From positions 62,001 through 126,000 of the forward strand of contig DGAG01000010.1 in assembly GCA_002382325.1 (NCBI GenBank): a stretch of DNA of 64,000 nucleotides, in the 5' to 3' direction. Below the pieces are notes generated by a model, which had not been told where the DNA came from, made no database searches, and saw only the letters and a list, made by a program, of their open reading frames with translations. Origin of the DNA: Epsilonproteobacteria bacterium UBA4036 (GTDB lineage: Bacteria > Campylobacterota > Campylobacteria > Campylobacterales > Arcobacteraceae). The position numbers and the translations under genes are program-made. The first letter of the stretch is position 1. Every line of letters begins with the position of its first letter. This document shows, in pieces, positions 50,792 to 58,972 of this stretch.

Positions 50792-50989
50792 ATGACAAAA
50801 AATGTAGGAAAAATAGATAGAATTATCCGAATTGTTGCTGGTGTTGTGTTAATTGTTGTGGGTGTATTGATGCAAAACTACCTTATTGGCATTATTGGAC
50901 TTATTCCGCTTTTAACAGGAGTTTTTAGTTGGTGTCCATTGTATTGCCCTCTAAATATTTCAACGTGTGATGAAAAGTGCAGCAAGTAA
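50792..50989 (+). CDS. DUF2892 (YgaP-type membrane anchor) protein
   Basis: 65 residues, ATG with AAGGAGCC upstream. MTKNVGKIDRIIRIVAGVVL and two TM helices (IIRIVAGVVLIVVGVLM, LIGIIGLIPLLTGVFSWCPLY) are the DUF2892 fold, followed by a C-terminal cysteine-rich end (CPLYCPLNISTCDEKCSK). In other proteins this domain anchors rhodanese-type enzymes. Function alone unknown. It ends in a strong terminator shared with dinB. Confidence 0.9.
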   Translation: MTKNVGKIDRIIRIVAGVVLIVVGVLMQNYLIGIIGLIPLLTGVFSWCPLYCPLNISTCDEKCSK

Positions 50990-51005
50990 TTGCTGCACTT
51001 TTTTT
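50974..51005. terminator. Bidirectional terminator
   Basis: AAAGTGCAGCAA pairs with TTGCTGCACTTT around a GTAA loop, with a T run on the plus side and A run on the other. It separates the convergent DUF2892 and dinB genes. Confidence 0.9.
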
Positions 51006-52281
51006 AAAGCTCAATCCCATTTTTAATAATATCCACCCCAAACTTTTCTCTTAGTTGTTGAAGCGTATTATGAAGTTTATTTCGCTTTAAATCCTCTTCA
51101 TAATTAAAAATATCATAACTTTTGGGATTGTGTTCATTGAAGTTTGAAACAGCAATATTGAGTTGTATGACCTTGTGTGTTGGGTGTTTGTCGGTTTGGA
51201 TAAAAAGTTCCATCATGGTTTGTTTGAAATAAGTTTCACTGAACAAGCGATTGGTATTGAAGCTGTTTTTGGATTTGACGTTATACTCATATTTAATTTT
51301 GATAAAAAAAGTTTGAGGATTGACTTGTTGTTTTTTGACCAAAAAGCTGATATATCGGCATAAAATTATCACTCGACGTTTTAATTCATCTCGAGAAGCA
51401 ACCGCATCAAAGGTTCGCCCTATTCCTATGGATTTTCTGCTGTCATACTTTTTATCATAAAAAGAAGCCACTTTTTCCTTGTCCAAACCACAAATTCGAT
51501 TGTACAACTGTATGCCAGGCTTTTTCCATGAATAAAACAGCTCTTTTTTATGTTTGACTTGTCCTAGCGTGGAGATCCCATAACCGTGTAATCGTTGAGC
51601 AAATTGTTTGCCAATACCTGCAAATTTTTCAATGTTGATATTATAAATAAACGCCTCTTCTTCTGTTTTAAATAACACTTTGACTCCATAAGGCTTGGCG
51701 TATTCAGTGACTAATTTTGCCATATATTTGGTGTTGGCAACCCCAATGGAAATGGGCAAATCCAATTTGGATTTAATTTCCTCTTTTAATTCAAAAGCAA
51801 ATTTTTCAATATCCTCATCGTCCACCCATCCTGTGACATCGCCAAAAAATTCATCGATACTGAATTGCTCAACAAACGGCATTTTGTTTGATAACAACAA
51901 CGCCAATTGATGTGAAAGTTCATGATACAAAGGATAATTGGGTTTCACCATTTTAAGATGAGGACAAATACTCAACGCTTCACTTACACTCATGGCAGTT
52001 TTTACCCCATAGGCTCTGGCTTCATACGAAGAGGTCGTAACAATACCTCGAATACGTCCGTATTCATCTTTAAAATATTGCGAATCTTCTTCATCGTTGT
52101 AGCTTATAATTGAACTGACAAATGCCCCACTGTTCGAACTTGTCATTCGATTGGCTTTTTGGGTATTAAAAATATTTAAGTTGCTTCTTCCTCCTACGGC
52201 AACAGGAATATTGAGTAACTTTTTATTTGTCGTTCGTTCAGCTGACACAAAAAAGCAGTCTAGGTCTAGGTGTAAAATCAT
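51004..52281 (-). CDS. dinB: Y-family translesion DNA polymerase (Pol IV/UmuC-like)
   Basis: 425 residues. Catalytic site: LHLDLDCFFVSAER (D near 6-8), then FSIDEFFGDVTG with the SIDE motif (near 146). The thumb and little finger are present (KFAGIGKQFAQRLHGYGI, a helix-hairpin-helix, and IGIGRTFD). It copies past lesions. It has no recognisable Shine-Dalgarno near ATG 52281. A 41-bp palindrome is 17 bp upstream (52298-52338). Convergent with DUF2892. No LexA site was recognised. Confidence 0.93.
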   Translation of the reverse strand: MILHLDLDCFFVSAERTTNKKLLNIPVAVGGRSNLNIFNTQKANRMTSSNSGAFVSSIISYNDEEDSQYFKDEYGRIRGIVTTSSYEARAYGVKTAMSVSEALSICPHLKMVKPNYPLYHELSHQLALLLSNKMPFVEQFSIDEFFGDVTGWVDDEDIEKFAFELKEEIKSKLDLPISIGVANTKYMAKLVTEYAKPYGVKVLFKTEEEAFIYNINIEKFAGIGKQFAQRLHGYGISTLGQVKHKKELFYSWKKPGIQLYNRICGLDKEKVASFYDKKYDSRKSIGIGRTFDAVASRDELKRRVIILCRYISFLVKKQQVNPQTFFIKIKYEYNVKSKNSFNTNRLFSETYFKQTMMELFIQTDKHPTHKVIQLNIAVSNFNEHNPKSYDIFNYEEDLKRNKLHNTLQQLREKFGVDIIKNGIEL

Positions 52282-52297
52282 AAGGAATTATAGCTAA

Positions 52298-52338
52298 AAA
52301 TATTACAATATGAAATTAAATTTCATATTGTAATATTT
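52298..52338. repeat. Perfect 41-bp palindrome upstream of dinB
   Basis: Two 20-base perfect arms around one base: the left arm starts AAATATTACAATATG and the right arm ends CATATTGTAATATTT. It is 17 bp before dinB ATG and could be an operator for a dimeric regulator or a cruciform. Confidence 0.75.
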
Positions 52339-52343
52339 CTAAC

Positions 52344-52399
52344 AGTAACGAGAGTAAAATTTAAACTCGTCACTCGTTACTTGTCTCTTATCACTCATT
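52344..52399. repeat. Heptamer-periodic repeats, locus 3
   Basis: AGTAACGAG (52344-52352) pairs with CTCGTTACT (52373-52381). Units of 7 bp (ACTCGTC, ACTCGTT, ACTTGTC, TCTTATC, ACTCATT) run from 52365 to 52399. Same family of repeats as at 8505 and 12123. Confidence 0.65.
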
Positions 52400-52448
52400 C
52401 ATTTTTAATCCAAAATAATGTACCATTGCTTTTTAAAAAGGATACCTC

Positions 52449-52607
52449 ATCGAAACGTGTAGAAATTGCAAACGAGAAATTGAAAATAAAATTCGACAAT
52501 GCCCTTATTGTGGTATTTTAAATCCAACGGTTAAAATCAAAGACGTCTGGATTGGTATTTTTGCTGTTTTGGCTTTTATGAGCCTGTATATGATTATTTT
52601 TCGATAA
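52449..52607 (+). CDS. Zinc-ribbon protein with one membrane helix (inferred ATC start)
   Basis: 52 residues if initiated at ATC 52449: (M)ETCRNCKREIENKIRQCPYC then GILNPTVKIKDVW and a TM helix to MIIFR. The two CxxC pairs form a zinc ribbon. A ribosome-binding site AAAAAGGA lies six bases before that codon, a TAA lies upstream in the same frame (in GCTTTTTAAAA), and no ATG, GTG or TTG exists between that TAA and the first Cys. ATC is a very rare initiator, so either it is used here or a base error or divergence hides an ATG. It ends exactly where the convergent rhomboid gene ends. Confidence 0.6.
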   Translation: METCRNCKREIENKIRQCPYCGILNPTVKIKDVWIGIFAVLAFMSLYMIIFR

Positions 52608-53138
52608 TCAGCGTTTTATTTTTCCCAAAACAAATCCCAACGCCAATCCTATAAAGTGAGCGTACCACGCAACAGGAAGTCCAAGAAGTACAGGGAAAAT
52701 TGAGATAACCAACACCCATGTGATGATTCCTTTTCGTTGATATTTATCCACCAACGCCACATACCCCAATAAAACACAAATGGCTCCCGAAGCTCCGACC
52801 AAATTGTGATATAAGCCCAAATAATACATAAAGGCAAAACTTCCCAGTGAGGTTAAAATGCCTCCTACAAAATACAAAAACAGCAGTTGAGCTTTTCCTC
52901 GGTATGTTTCAATTAAATTTCCAAATTGATACAACACAAACATATTCATCACTAAATGAGCAACGCCTCCGTGGGTAAAAAGGGTGGAAAGTGGTTGGAA
53001 ATATAAGCCATTTTCTATAAAATTGAGGTTTAATCCTAAAATAATCGAACCGTGTTGAATGTTGGTTTGAAGCACATACATCAACAGTGTTACAATAATA
53101 ATGATATTTGTAATTGTAAAAACTTTATTGTTGGGCAT
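52608..53138 (-). CDS. Rhomboid family intramembrane serine protease
   Basis: 176 residues with six TM helices. The catalytic GASG in HNLVGASGAICVLLGY (near 115) and the partner His in the last helix (WYAHFIGLALGFVLG, near 160) are present, with the HGGVAHLVMNMFVLYQFGN segment containing the rhomboid H-x-x-x-N. It cleaves membrane substrates. Starts inside the preceding gene (14-base overlap), so it is translationally coupled to the 186-residue membrane protein and Lon. No substrates are suggested. Confidence 0.93.
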   Translation of the reverse strand: MPNNKVFTITNIIIIVTLLMYVLQTNIQHGSIILGLNLNFIENGLYFQPLSTLFTHGGVAHLVMNMFVLYQFGNLIETYRGKAQLLFLYFVGGILTSLGSFAFMYYLGLYHNLVGASGAICVLLGYVALVDKYQRKGIITWVLVISIFPVLLGLPVAWYAHFIGLALGFVLGKIKR

Positions 53139-53685
53139 TTTCTTTAAATGAGTTCATAATACACTCAACCTTTTGTGAGATTTCCTTGTCATTGTTTATG
53201 TCAAGATAAGTATACATTCTGAAAACTTCAATTGCACTTATTCTAAAAGAGACCAACAATTCAAAATGTTGTAAAGGATTGACCGATTCATTTTCAATCA
53301 TTTCATACTTTATATTAAGAAATTTTTGGGCATTTTTCACCGCAACCACTTGAGTGCTGTTTTCAAAAAAAGCATGGATATACTCAAGAGAGAATCTCTT
53401 AGGCAAAAGAGAATTTTCGTGTAAAAGTAATCCTCCATCAAACATATAATTGCCTTGTTCAAAAAGTCTCCATGCTTCATCTAAGCGTTTATCGTTGCTG
53501 ATTTTTTGAGTGATTTGAAATACTGTTTGACAAGGTAAAACAGCAGGAGTAAAGTTTTGTTCTTTTTGAGGGTGAATATATTTGCTGTATAAGGTTATGA
53601 CCGCTGTCATAATGACAATGGTCGCGAGTGTATAGAAGTTATTGATAATTTGACTGGGATTTCTTCCATAGACTCGCTTTTTCAT
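53125..53685 (-). CDS. Uncharacterised membrane-anchored protein
   Basis: 186 residues, ATG 53685. One N-terminal TM helix (IINNFYTLATIVIMTAVITLYS, 13-34), then a helical domain with a cysteine (FTPAVLPCQTVFQITQKI) and a second near the end (SQKVECIMNS). No family recognised. Lies 7 bp after lon and overlaps rhomboid by 14 bases, so lon, this gene and rhomboid are cotranscribed; possibly a regulator or substrate of the proteases, which is inference. Confidence 0.65.
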   Translation of the reverse strand: MKKRVYGRNPSQIINNFYTLATIVIMTAVITLYSKYIHPQKEQNFTPAVLPCQTVFQITQKISNDKRLDEAWRLFEQGNYMFDGGLLLHENSLLPKRFSLEYIHAFFENSTQVVAVKNAQKFLNIKYEMIENESVNPLQHFELLVSFRISAIEVFRMYTYLDINNDKEISQKVECIMNSFKENAQQ

Positions 53686-53692
53686 TATTGGG

Positions 53693-56110
53693 CTATATGA
53701 GTGCCTCTTTTATCACATCTTCAATCGTATCCACAGGTTTAATCTCCAATGCTTCTTTAACTTCCGTTGGTATATCTTCTAAATCTCGTTGGAAGTTTTT
53801 TCGTGGAATTAAGACTTTGCTCATTTTGGCTTTAAATGCAGCAATGAGTTTCTCTTTTAATCCCCCAATAGGTAGCACTTTTCCTGTTAAGGTGAGTTCC
53901 CCTGTCATAGCCACATTGCTTCGTACTTCTTTTTGAGCCAAAATAGAAGCAATCGTTACTGCCATGGTAATCCCAGCACTGGGACCATCTTTAGGTGTTG
54001 CCCCTTCTGGAATATGTAAGTGAATGTCATTGCGTTTGTATATTTCAGAGGCATCGAGTTTGATGTTCTCGTCTTTTTCTTTGAACGATTTTGGAATACT
54101 CTCTTGTGGGATTTTGATTTTTCCATTGTCAATAAGCACTTTAACCACACTGTGAGAAATACGCGCAGATTCTTTCATCACATCGCCCATATTTCCAGTC
54201 AGTGATAAAACGCCTTTTCCATTGAGTTTAATGGCTTCAATTTTAAGCACATCTCCTCCTACTGCTGTCCAAGCTAAACCATTGGTAATACCAATTGAGT
54301 TTTTCTTATCAGCAGGGTCAATTTCAAAAATGGGTTGCTCTAAAAACTCCACAATATTTTTGGTATTGATAGAAACTTTTTTATTTTCAGGATGCGTTAA
54401 AAGCTTTTTTGCCACTTTTCTAAAGAGTTTTGAAAAAACCCGTCGCAAGTTTCTTACGCCCGCTTCTCGTGTATATTTTGAAATAATGGTTTCAATAATG
54501 GTATCACTTAAAACCACTTCACTTTTTTTAAGTCCGTGTCGTTGCAACTCTTGAGGGATTAAATAATCTTTGGCAATATAAAATTTCTCATTGGGTGTGT
54601 ACGAAGAAATTTCGATAAACTCCATTCTATCTTTTAGTGCAGGAGGAATTCTTCTGGCATCATTGGCTGTTGCCACAAATATTACTTGCGATAAATCAAT
54701 GGAGAAATTCAAATATAAATCTCGAAACTCATTGTTTTGTTCAGGATCTAAAATTTCAAGCATTACTGCACTGGGGTCTCCTCGGTGACTTACTCCTAAT
54801 TTATCGATTTCATCTAACACAATCACAGGATTCATGCTTTTCGCATCTACTAAACCTTTGACCAATCGCCCCGGCATGGCTCCCACATAGGTTCGTCTAT
54901 GACCTCGTAATTCATTTACATCTTCCATTCCCCCTAAAGCAATTCTTACTAAGGGTCGCTTTAATGCTTGAGAAATTGAGTTGGCTAATGAAGTTTTCCC
55001 CACACCAGGAGGTCCTACAAAACACAAAACCGTTCCTTTGGTTTTGTTATCACTAATACCTCGAAGTTCAAGTAACTCTTTAACCGCAAAATATTCTGCA
55101 ATTCTCTCTTTGGGTTTTTCCAATGAATAATGGTCAAGATTGAGTTGTTCTTCAACATTGGCAACAGATATTTTAGCATCGGCGTATTTTCCAAATGGCA
55201 ACTCTAAGACTTGTTCAATATAGGTTTGAAGCAGTGAAGCATCGGGTGAATCTTGGTGCATACGAGAGAGTTTTTCAATTTGTTTTTTGGTCTCTTTATA
55301 TCCATCTTTTGGCATAAAAGGCTTGAGTTTTTTAAGCTTTTTAGTATAAATTTTGATCTCTTGATCTTTTTTATTGTCCGTACCCAACTCTTTTTGTATG
55401 GCTTTAATTTGCTCTTTTAAGAAGTAATCTTTATGCGTTTTTTCAATTTTGGAATTGACTTTTTGCGTAATCTCATTTTGGATTCGAAAGCTCTCAATCT
55501 CTTTTTTTACTGTTTCAATGATTTTAATGAGTCTTTCTTCTACGTTGGTTTGACTAAATAGTTCATACGCTTCTTCTTTTTTCACACGTAAAACCGAAGA
55601 GATTAAATCAGCGATTCTTACAGGGTCATTGTTTTCATCAATGGTTTTGATTAAATCAGCTGGAAATTTTGAGTTGATTTTTGAAAGTTTTTTAATTTGT
55701 TCACGCAATACATCAATCAAAGAGATTACTTTTTGCTCTTCATACTCATCGGTTTTAATAATATCAACATAGGCAAAAGCAGGGTTTTCTGGGTCAAATT
55801 TCTCGATTTTTCCTTTGGCTAAACCTTGAAAAAGAACCTTGATTTTACCATCAGGAAGGCTGACTTTTCGCATAATATTTCCAATAACACCAACATCGTA
55901 AAAACTGTTTTCATCTCGTTTACCTTCATGTGAAGGTTTACTCACAGTAACAATAACCAGTTTATTGGCATCAATCGCTGTTTCTACAGCTTTTACATTT
56001 GTGGTTTCACCTAAAAAAAGCGGTGCTATCATAAATGGGTATAAAAAAATATCGTCTTCAATTATTAACGGGATCTCTTGTGGAAAAGAGTCGTAATTGC
56101 TTAATTCCAT
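53693..56110 (-). CDS. lon: ATP-dependent protease Lon
   Basis: 805 residues, ATG with AAAGGAG upstream. N-terminal substrate-binding domain, then AAA+ module: Walker A LCFVGPPGVGKTSLANS (near 362), Walker B PVIVLDEIDKLGVSHRGD, and sensor residues. C-terminal Ser-Lys protease: PEGATPKDGPSAGITMA (catalytic Ser near 708) and the Lys in GGLKEKLIAAFKAKM (near 751). It degrades misfolded and regulatory proteins in the cytoplasm. First gene of the lon-186aa-rhomboid group, downstream of bamD. Heat-shock promoter not identified. Confidence 0.97.
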   Translation of the reverse strand: MELSNYDSFPQEIPLIIEDDIFLYPFMIAPLFLGETTNVKAVETAIDANKLVIVTVSKPSHEGKRDENSFYDVGVIGNIMRKVSLPDGKIKVLFQGLAKGKIEKFDPENPAFAYVDIIKTDEYEEQKVISLIDVLREQIKKLSKINSKFPADLIKTIDENNDPVRIADLISSVLRVKKEEAYELFSQTNVEERLIKIIETVKKEIESFRIQNEITQKVNSKIEKTHKDYFLKEQIKAIQKELGTDNKKDQEIKIYTKKLKKLKPFMPKDGYKETKKQIEKLSRMHQDSPDASLLQTYIEQVLELPFGKYADAKISVANVEEQLNLDHYSLEKPKERIAEYFAVKELLELRGISDNKTKGTVLCFVGPPGVGKTSLANSISQALKRPLVRIALGGMEDVNELRGHRRTYVGAMPGRLVKGLVDAKSMNPVIVLDEIDKLGVSHRGDPSAVMLEILDPEQNNEFRDLYLNFSIDLSQVIFVATANDARRIPPALKDRMEFIEISSYTPNEKFYIAKDYLIPQELQRHGLKKSEVVLSDTIIETIISKYTREAGVRNLRRVFSKLFRKVAKKLLTHPENKKVSINTKNIVEFLEQPIFEIDPADKKNSIGITNGLAWTAVGGDVLKIEAIKLNGKGVLSLTGNMGDVMKESARISHSVVKVLIDNGKIKIPQESIPKSFKEKDENIKLDASEIYKRNDIHLHIPEGATPKDGPSAGITMAVTIASILAQKEVRSNVAMTGELTLTGKVLPIGGLKEKLIAAFKAKMSKVLIPRKNFQRDLEDIPTEVKEALEIKPVDTIEDVIKEALI

Positions 56111-56131
56111 TTATAATTCTCCTTTATAAAA

Positions 56132-56803
56132 TTATTCAAATACACTTCGATACAATGGAACACTCACAGGTTCAACATCGTCTAAATAGGCCCAAGCATT
56201 TTGAGCTTTTTTCATATAAAATTCTGCGGCTTGAGGTTTGTCTTTTCTGGTATATAACTCAGAAATTTCTTTGTCAAACGTTGCCTTTGCCATACTGATT
56301 CTTGAATTAATATCTTCAACCAAATAAATATAAGGAGAGTTTGAATATTTTTCCATAAACACAGCAATTTCATCTAAGGTATCTAAAATAAGTTGTTGAT
56401 TTCTAAATTGGCTCTCAAAAGCAAAAAAGTTGGCTTTGATTTTTAAATATCGTACATAATCAATATTACGACTCAAACCAAATCGCTTGATGTATTCATC
56501 CAAATAATATTTTGCTAAGTCATACTCTTCTTCGGCAATATGGGCATTGGCAATAATCAGCATCGCCGTAGGAATTAAAGGTGAATTTCGATGTTCACTC
56601 TCCAAAGAAATAAACGTATCATCCGCAGCTTCCAAATCGTAAAATGCAATTTGCTTAAGCATTTTGTTGTACCAATAAATGGCAGGTTTATTATACTCTT
56701 GTGATTCTGGGTCTTTTGAAGAACACCCAATTAAAAACACAGCAATTACGCTACTGGCTAAAAATACTTTTCCTATTTTTAAAATATTTTTTACGTGAAT
56801 CAT
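56132..56803 (-). CDS. bamD: BamD outer membrane assembly lipoprotein
   Basis: 223 residues from ATG 56803, chosen because AAAAGG lies six bases before it and it opens a lipoprotein signal (SSVIAVFLIGCSSKD, Cys near 27). Further upstream in-frame ATGs lack a ribosome-binding site. TPR-like helical repeats follow: PAIYWYNKMLKQIAFYDLEAA, and EEEYDLAKYYLDEYIKRFG. BamD binds BamA and nascent outer membrane proteins in the periplasmic face of the BAM complex. Located upstream of lon on the same strand. Confidence 0.93.
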   Translation of the reverse strand: MIHVKNILKIGKVFLASSVIAVFLIGCSSKDPESQEYNKPAIYWYNKMLKQIAFYDLEAADDTFISLESEHRNSPLIPTAMLIIANAHIAEEEYDLAKYYLDEYIKRFGLSRNIDYVRYLKIKANFFAFESQFRNQQLILDTLDEIAVFMEKYSNSPYIYLVEDINSRISMAKATFDKEISELYTRKDKPQAAEFYMKKAQNAWAYLDDVEPVSVPLYRSVFE

Positions 56804-56946
56804 ATTCATCCTTTTATTTTCAACTTTCAATAAAGCAAGTATTTTATCCAATACAACCTTATAGACTGACTTCATTCAATCACAATTAATACCCAATATC
56901 AAAAATATTTGCTATAATAAAACCATACTTTACAAAGGTTATTATT

Positions 56947-57711
56947 ATGAAACTTACATTAATTGGAAATGGCATGATGGCAGAAGCATTAACTGCTGGA
57001 TTGGTCAATAAATATGAGATTGAGGTTATTGGAAGAAGTCCTGCAAAACTGCAAAGAATGCAACAAAAATTCCCACAAATCCAAATTCGAGTTATGAGTG
57101 ATAAAGAAGATATTACCAACAAAAATATTATTTTTTGCGTAAAACCTTATGCACTGCAAAGTGTTTCACTGCGTTTAGATGGTACAGCTAATACCCTTTA
57201 CTCTATTTTAGCAGGAACCACGTTGGAGTTTTTAAAACGTCAAATCAAAGCCAAACACTATATTCGAACGATGCCCAACGTAGCTGCATCAAAACAAAAA
57301 TCAATGACCACCATCACAGGGGATAAAGAGGCTCAAAATGAAGCCGTTGAAATTTTTTCTTCCATTGGAAGAACCCTTTGGGTCAACACAGAAAATCAAC
57401 TCGATATTGCCACGGCTTTAGCCGGAAGTGGTCCTGCTTTTTTAGCTCTTGTCGCCGAAGCATTGGCAGATGGTGCGGTTAAAGCAGGCTTAGAGAGAAG
57501 TTACAGTGTGGAGTTGGTGCGTGGTTTATTTGAAGGAACCTCTGCGTTACTCGAAGACAATCATCCTGCTATTATCAAAGACAGTGTGATGAGCCCCGGT
57601 GGAACGACGGCACAAGGCATAGCCAAGCTGGAAGAAGGTGCTGTTCGAGACGCTTTTATTAAGGCCATTGAAGCCGCTTATCTCAAAGCACTTGAAGTTG
57701 GAAAAAAATAG
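56947..57711 (+). CDS. proC: Pyrroline-5-carboxylate reductase
   Basis: 254 residues. NAD(P)H-binding LIGNGMMAEALTAGL (4-18), IFCVKPYAL, RTMPNVAA and the C-terminal signatures LAGSGPAFLALVAEALADGA and MSPGGTTAQGIAKLEEG are all those of ProC. It makes the last step of proline synthesis in the cytoplasm. AAAGG precedes ATG 56947. Its last codons overlap the start of the pseudopilin gene downstream, so the four genes to 58972 form an operon in which proC is the only metabolic member. Confidence 0.96.
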   Translation: MKLTLIGNGMMAEALTAGLVNKYEIEVIGRSPAKLQRMQQKFPQIQIRVMSDKEDITNKNIIFCVKPYALQSVSLRLDGTANTLYSILAGTTLEFLKRQIKAKHYIRTMPNVAASKQKSMTTITGDKEAQNEAVEIFSSIGRTLWVNTENQLDIATALAGSGPAFLALVAEALADGAVKAGLERSYSVELVRGLFEGTSALLEDNHPAIIKDSVMSPGGTTAQGIAKLEEGAVRDAFIKAIEAAYLKALEVGKK

Positions 57712-58024
57712 TTTTTCACTTTTAGAAACAGTTTTATCGCTGATAGTTTTATCAATTTTAGTGAGTGGATTTTCACAATTAACTTACCTTAAAAAAGATA
57801 CAACTGTTTCTTTAAATTTAATTGCCAATCTTTTCAAAACCAATGCTGCTCATCCACATCTTCACACCACTTCTTTGGGCTATGAAATCAACGCTTCATA
57901 TATTACTTTTATCCAAGGCAATACACTGATAAAAACCATCTATGATGATGGAATATTTCAGCTTGAACACTATACCCTCAAAGAAAAAAAAGCTCAAACA
58001 GTTGAGTTTAAAGTGTTTGAATGA
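57698..58024 (+). CDS. Type II/IV pseudopilin-like protein 1
   Basis: 108 residues from TTG 57698 (a TTG at 57692 is also possible), overlapping the end of proC. The prepilin-type N-terminus EKNSFSLLETVLSLIVLSILV carries the F-S-L-L-E segment with Glu5, but Ser replaces the canonical Gly before the Phe. The rest is a small soluble domain with beta strands (YITFIQGNTLIKTIYDDGIF). It looks like a minor pseudopilin of a T2SS/T4P-type machine. Overlaps the next gene start by 4 bases. Confidence 0.75.
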   Translation: MEKNSFSLLETVLSLIVLSILVSGFSQLTYLKKDTTVSLNLIANLFKTNAAHPHLHTTSLGYEINASYITFIQGNTLIKTIYDDGIFQLEHYTLKEKKAQTVEFKVFE

Positions 58025-58632
58025 AAAAGTCAATGTTATTATTTGAAACACTGGTCTCTTTTTTTATTTTAAGTGTGGTGATTCTTTTTTCATCGATTTT
58101 GTACACACAACTTTTACATACCCATAAGACCAAATTCAACACTATTCTTGTTGAAAATGATTTAACCGCAACCAAACTTTTTATGGCTAAACAGCTTAAA
58201 GAGGGAGTTGTTATTGAACTTTTTCCTCAAAAAATAGCTTTTTATGCCTTGGATACTCCTGCTTTTTTGCAAGGTTTTTATTCGGGCATTATCGATTTAA
58301 ATCAAAGTTCTTCTCAAAAAGTTTTTACGCCATCAAGTCAAACCCAAAAATTGACTTCTTCTTACCTTTTATTTAAAAACACCCTTTTGCATGAACGGTT
58401 ACCTCAGTGTGAAAACGGATTTTTATGTTTTAAAAATCCGTTGTCTAAAACCATTTATGAACACTACTCCATGGTGAAAAACATCTCCACGTTTTACATC
58501 AAAGAAGAGAAACTCTATTTCAATGACACACTATTGCAAGACAATATCACCTCATTTAACGCCCAAAAACTTAATGAGAAAGTCCATGTTGATGTGTGTA
58601 TTCAAACACGTTGTCAAGAGTGGATTTTTTAA
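58021..58632 (+). CDS. Type II/IV pseudopilin-like protein 2
   Basis: 203 residues. The N-terminus MKKSMLLFETLVSFFILSVVI has the hydrophobic pilin helix with a Glu at position 9, but Leu-Leu replaces the usual Gly-Phe cleavage context, so processing by PilD is uncertain. The soluble part has two Cys pairs (QCENGFLCF, and DVCIQTRC near the end). Similar to PilW/GspJ-type minor pilins. Middle of the proC-linked operon. Confidence 0.72.
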   Translation: MKKSMLLFETLVSFFILSVVILFSSILYTQLLHTHKTKFNTILVENDLTATKLFMAKQLKEGVVIELFPQKIAFYALDTPAFLQGFYSGIIDLNQSSSQKVFTPSSQTQKLTSSYLLFKNTLLHERLPQCENGFLCFKNPLSKTIYEHYSMVKNISTFYIKEEKLYFNDTLLQDNITSFNAQKLNEKVHVDVCIQTRCQEWIF

Positions 58633-58633
58633 G

Positions 58634-58972
58634 ATGAAAGCCTCTTTTGCCTTATTGCTTACGGTTTTTATCATTGCACTTTTTTCTTTAATGCTTATGC
58701 CTATAAGTTCCAATCATACCTTTTCTTCAAACAACACCACTCAAGAGTATTTGTACACTCAAGCTTCTTTGCACAAAGATTTTTTTAAAGACCTTCTTTT
58801 AACGATGGAAGAAGTGCCTTGCAGTAATAAACTGGAGTTGGAACACCCTACGTTTAAGATGTATGCTCAAATCCAATGTATCCAAACGCATGCGCTTATT
58901 GATATCTTTGTGGAAGACAAAACCGACTCTTTTCATATTCGTTTGCATGAACGATTTATCAAGAAACATTAG
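58634..58972 (+). CDS. Pseudopilin-associated protein 3 (PilX-like)
   Basis: 112 residues from ATG 58634, one base after the previous stop. A hydrophobic N-terminus (MKASFALLLTVFIIALFSLM) resembles a pilin helix without a cleavage motif. The soluble part has two cysteines (VPCSNKLELE, IQCIQTHAL) that could form a disulphide. Probably a small minor pilin. Its end overlaps the convergent rdgB by 4 bases. Confidence 0.6.
   Translation: MKASFALLLTVFIIALFSLMLMPISSNHTFSSNNTTQEYLYTQASLHKDFFKDLLLTMEEVPCSNKLELEHPTFKMYAQIQCIQTHALIDIFVEDKTDSFHIRLHERFIKKH

Noticed and set aside
56701..56889. Plus-strand frame opposite bamD
   Set aside because: Antisense shadow of the bamD signal region; no independent support.
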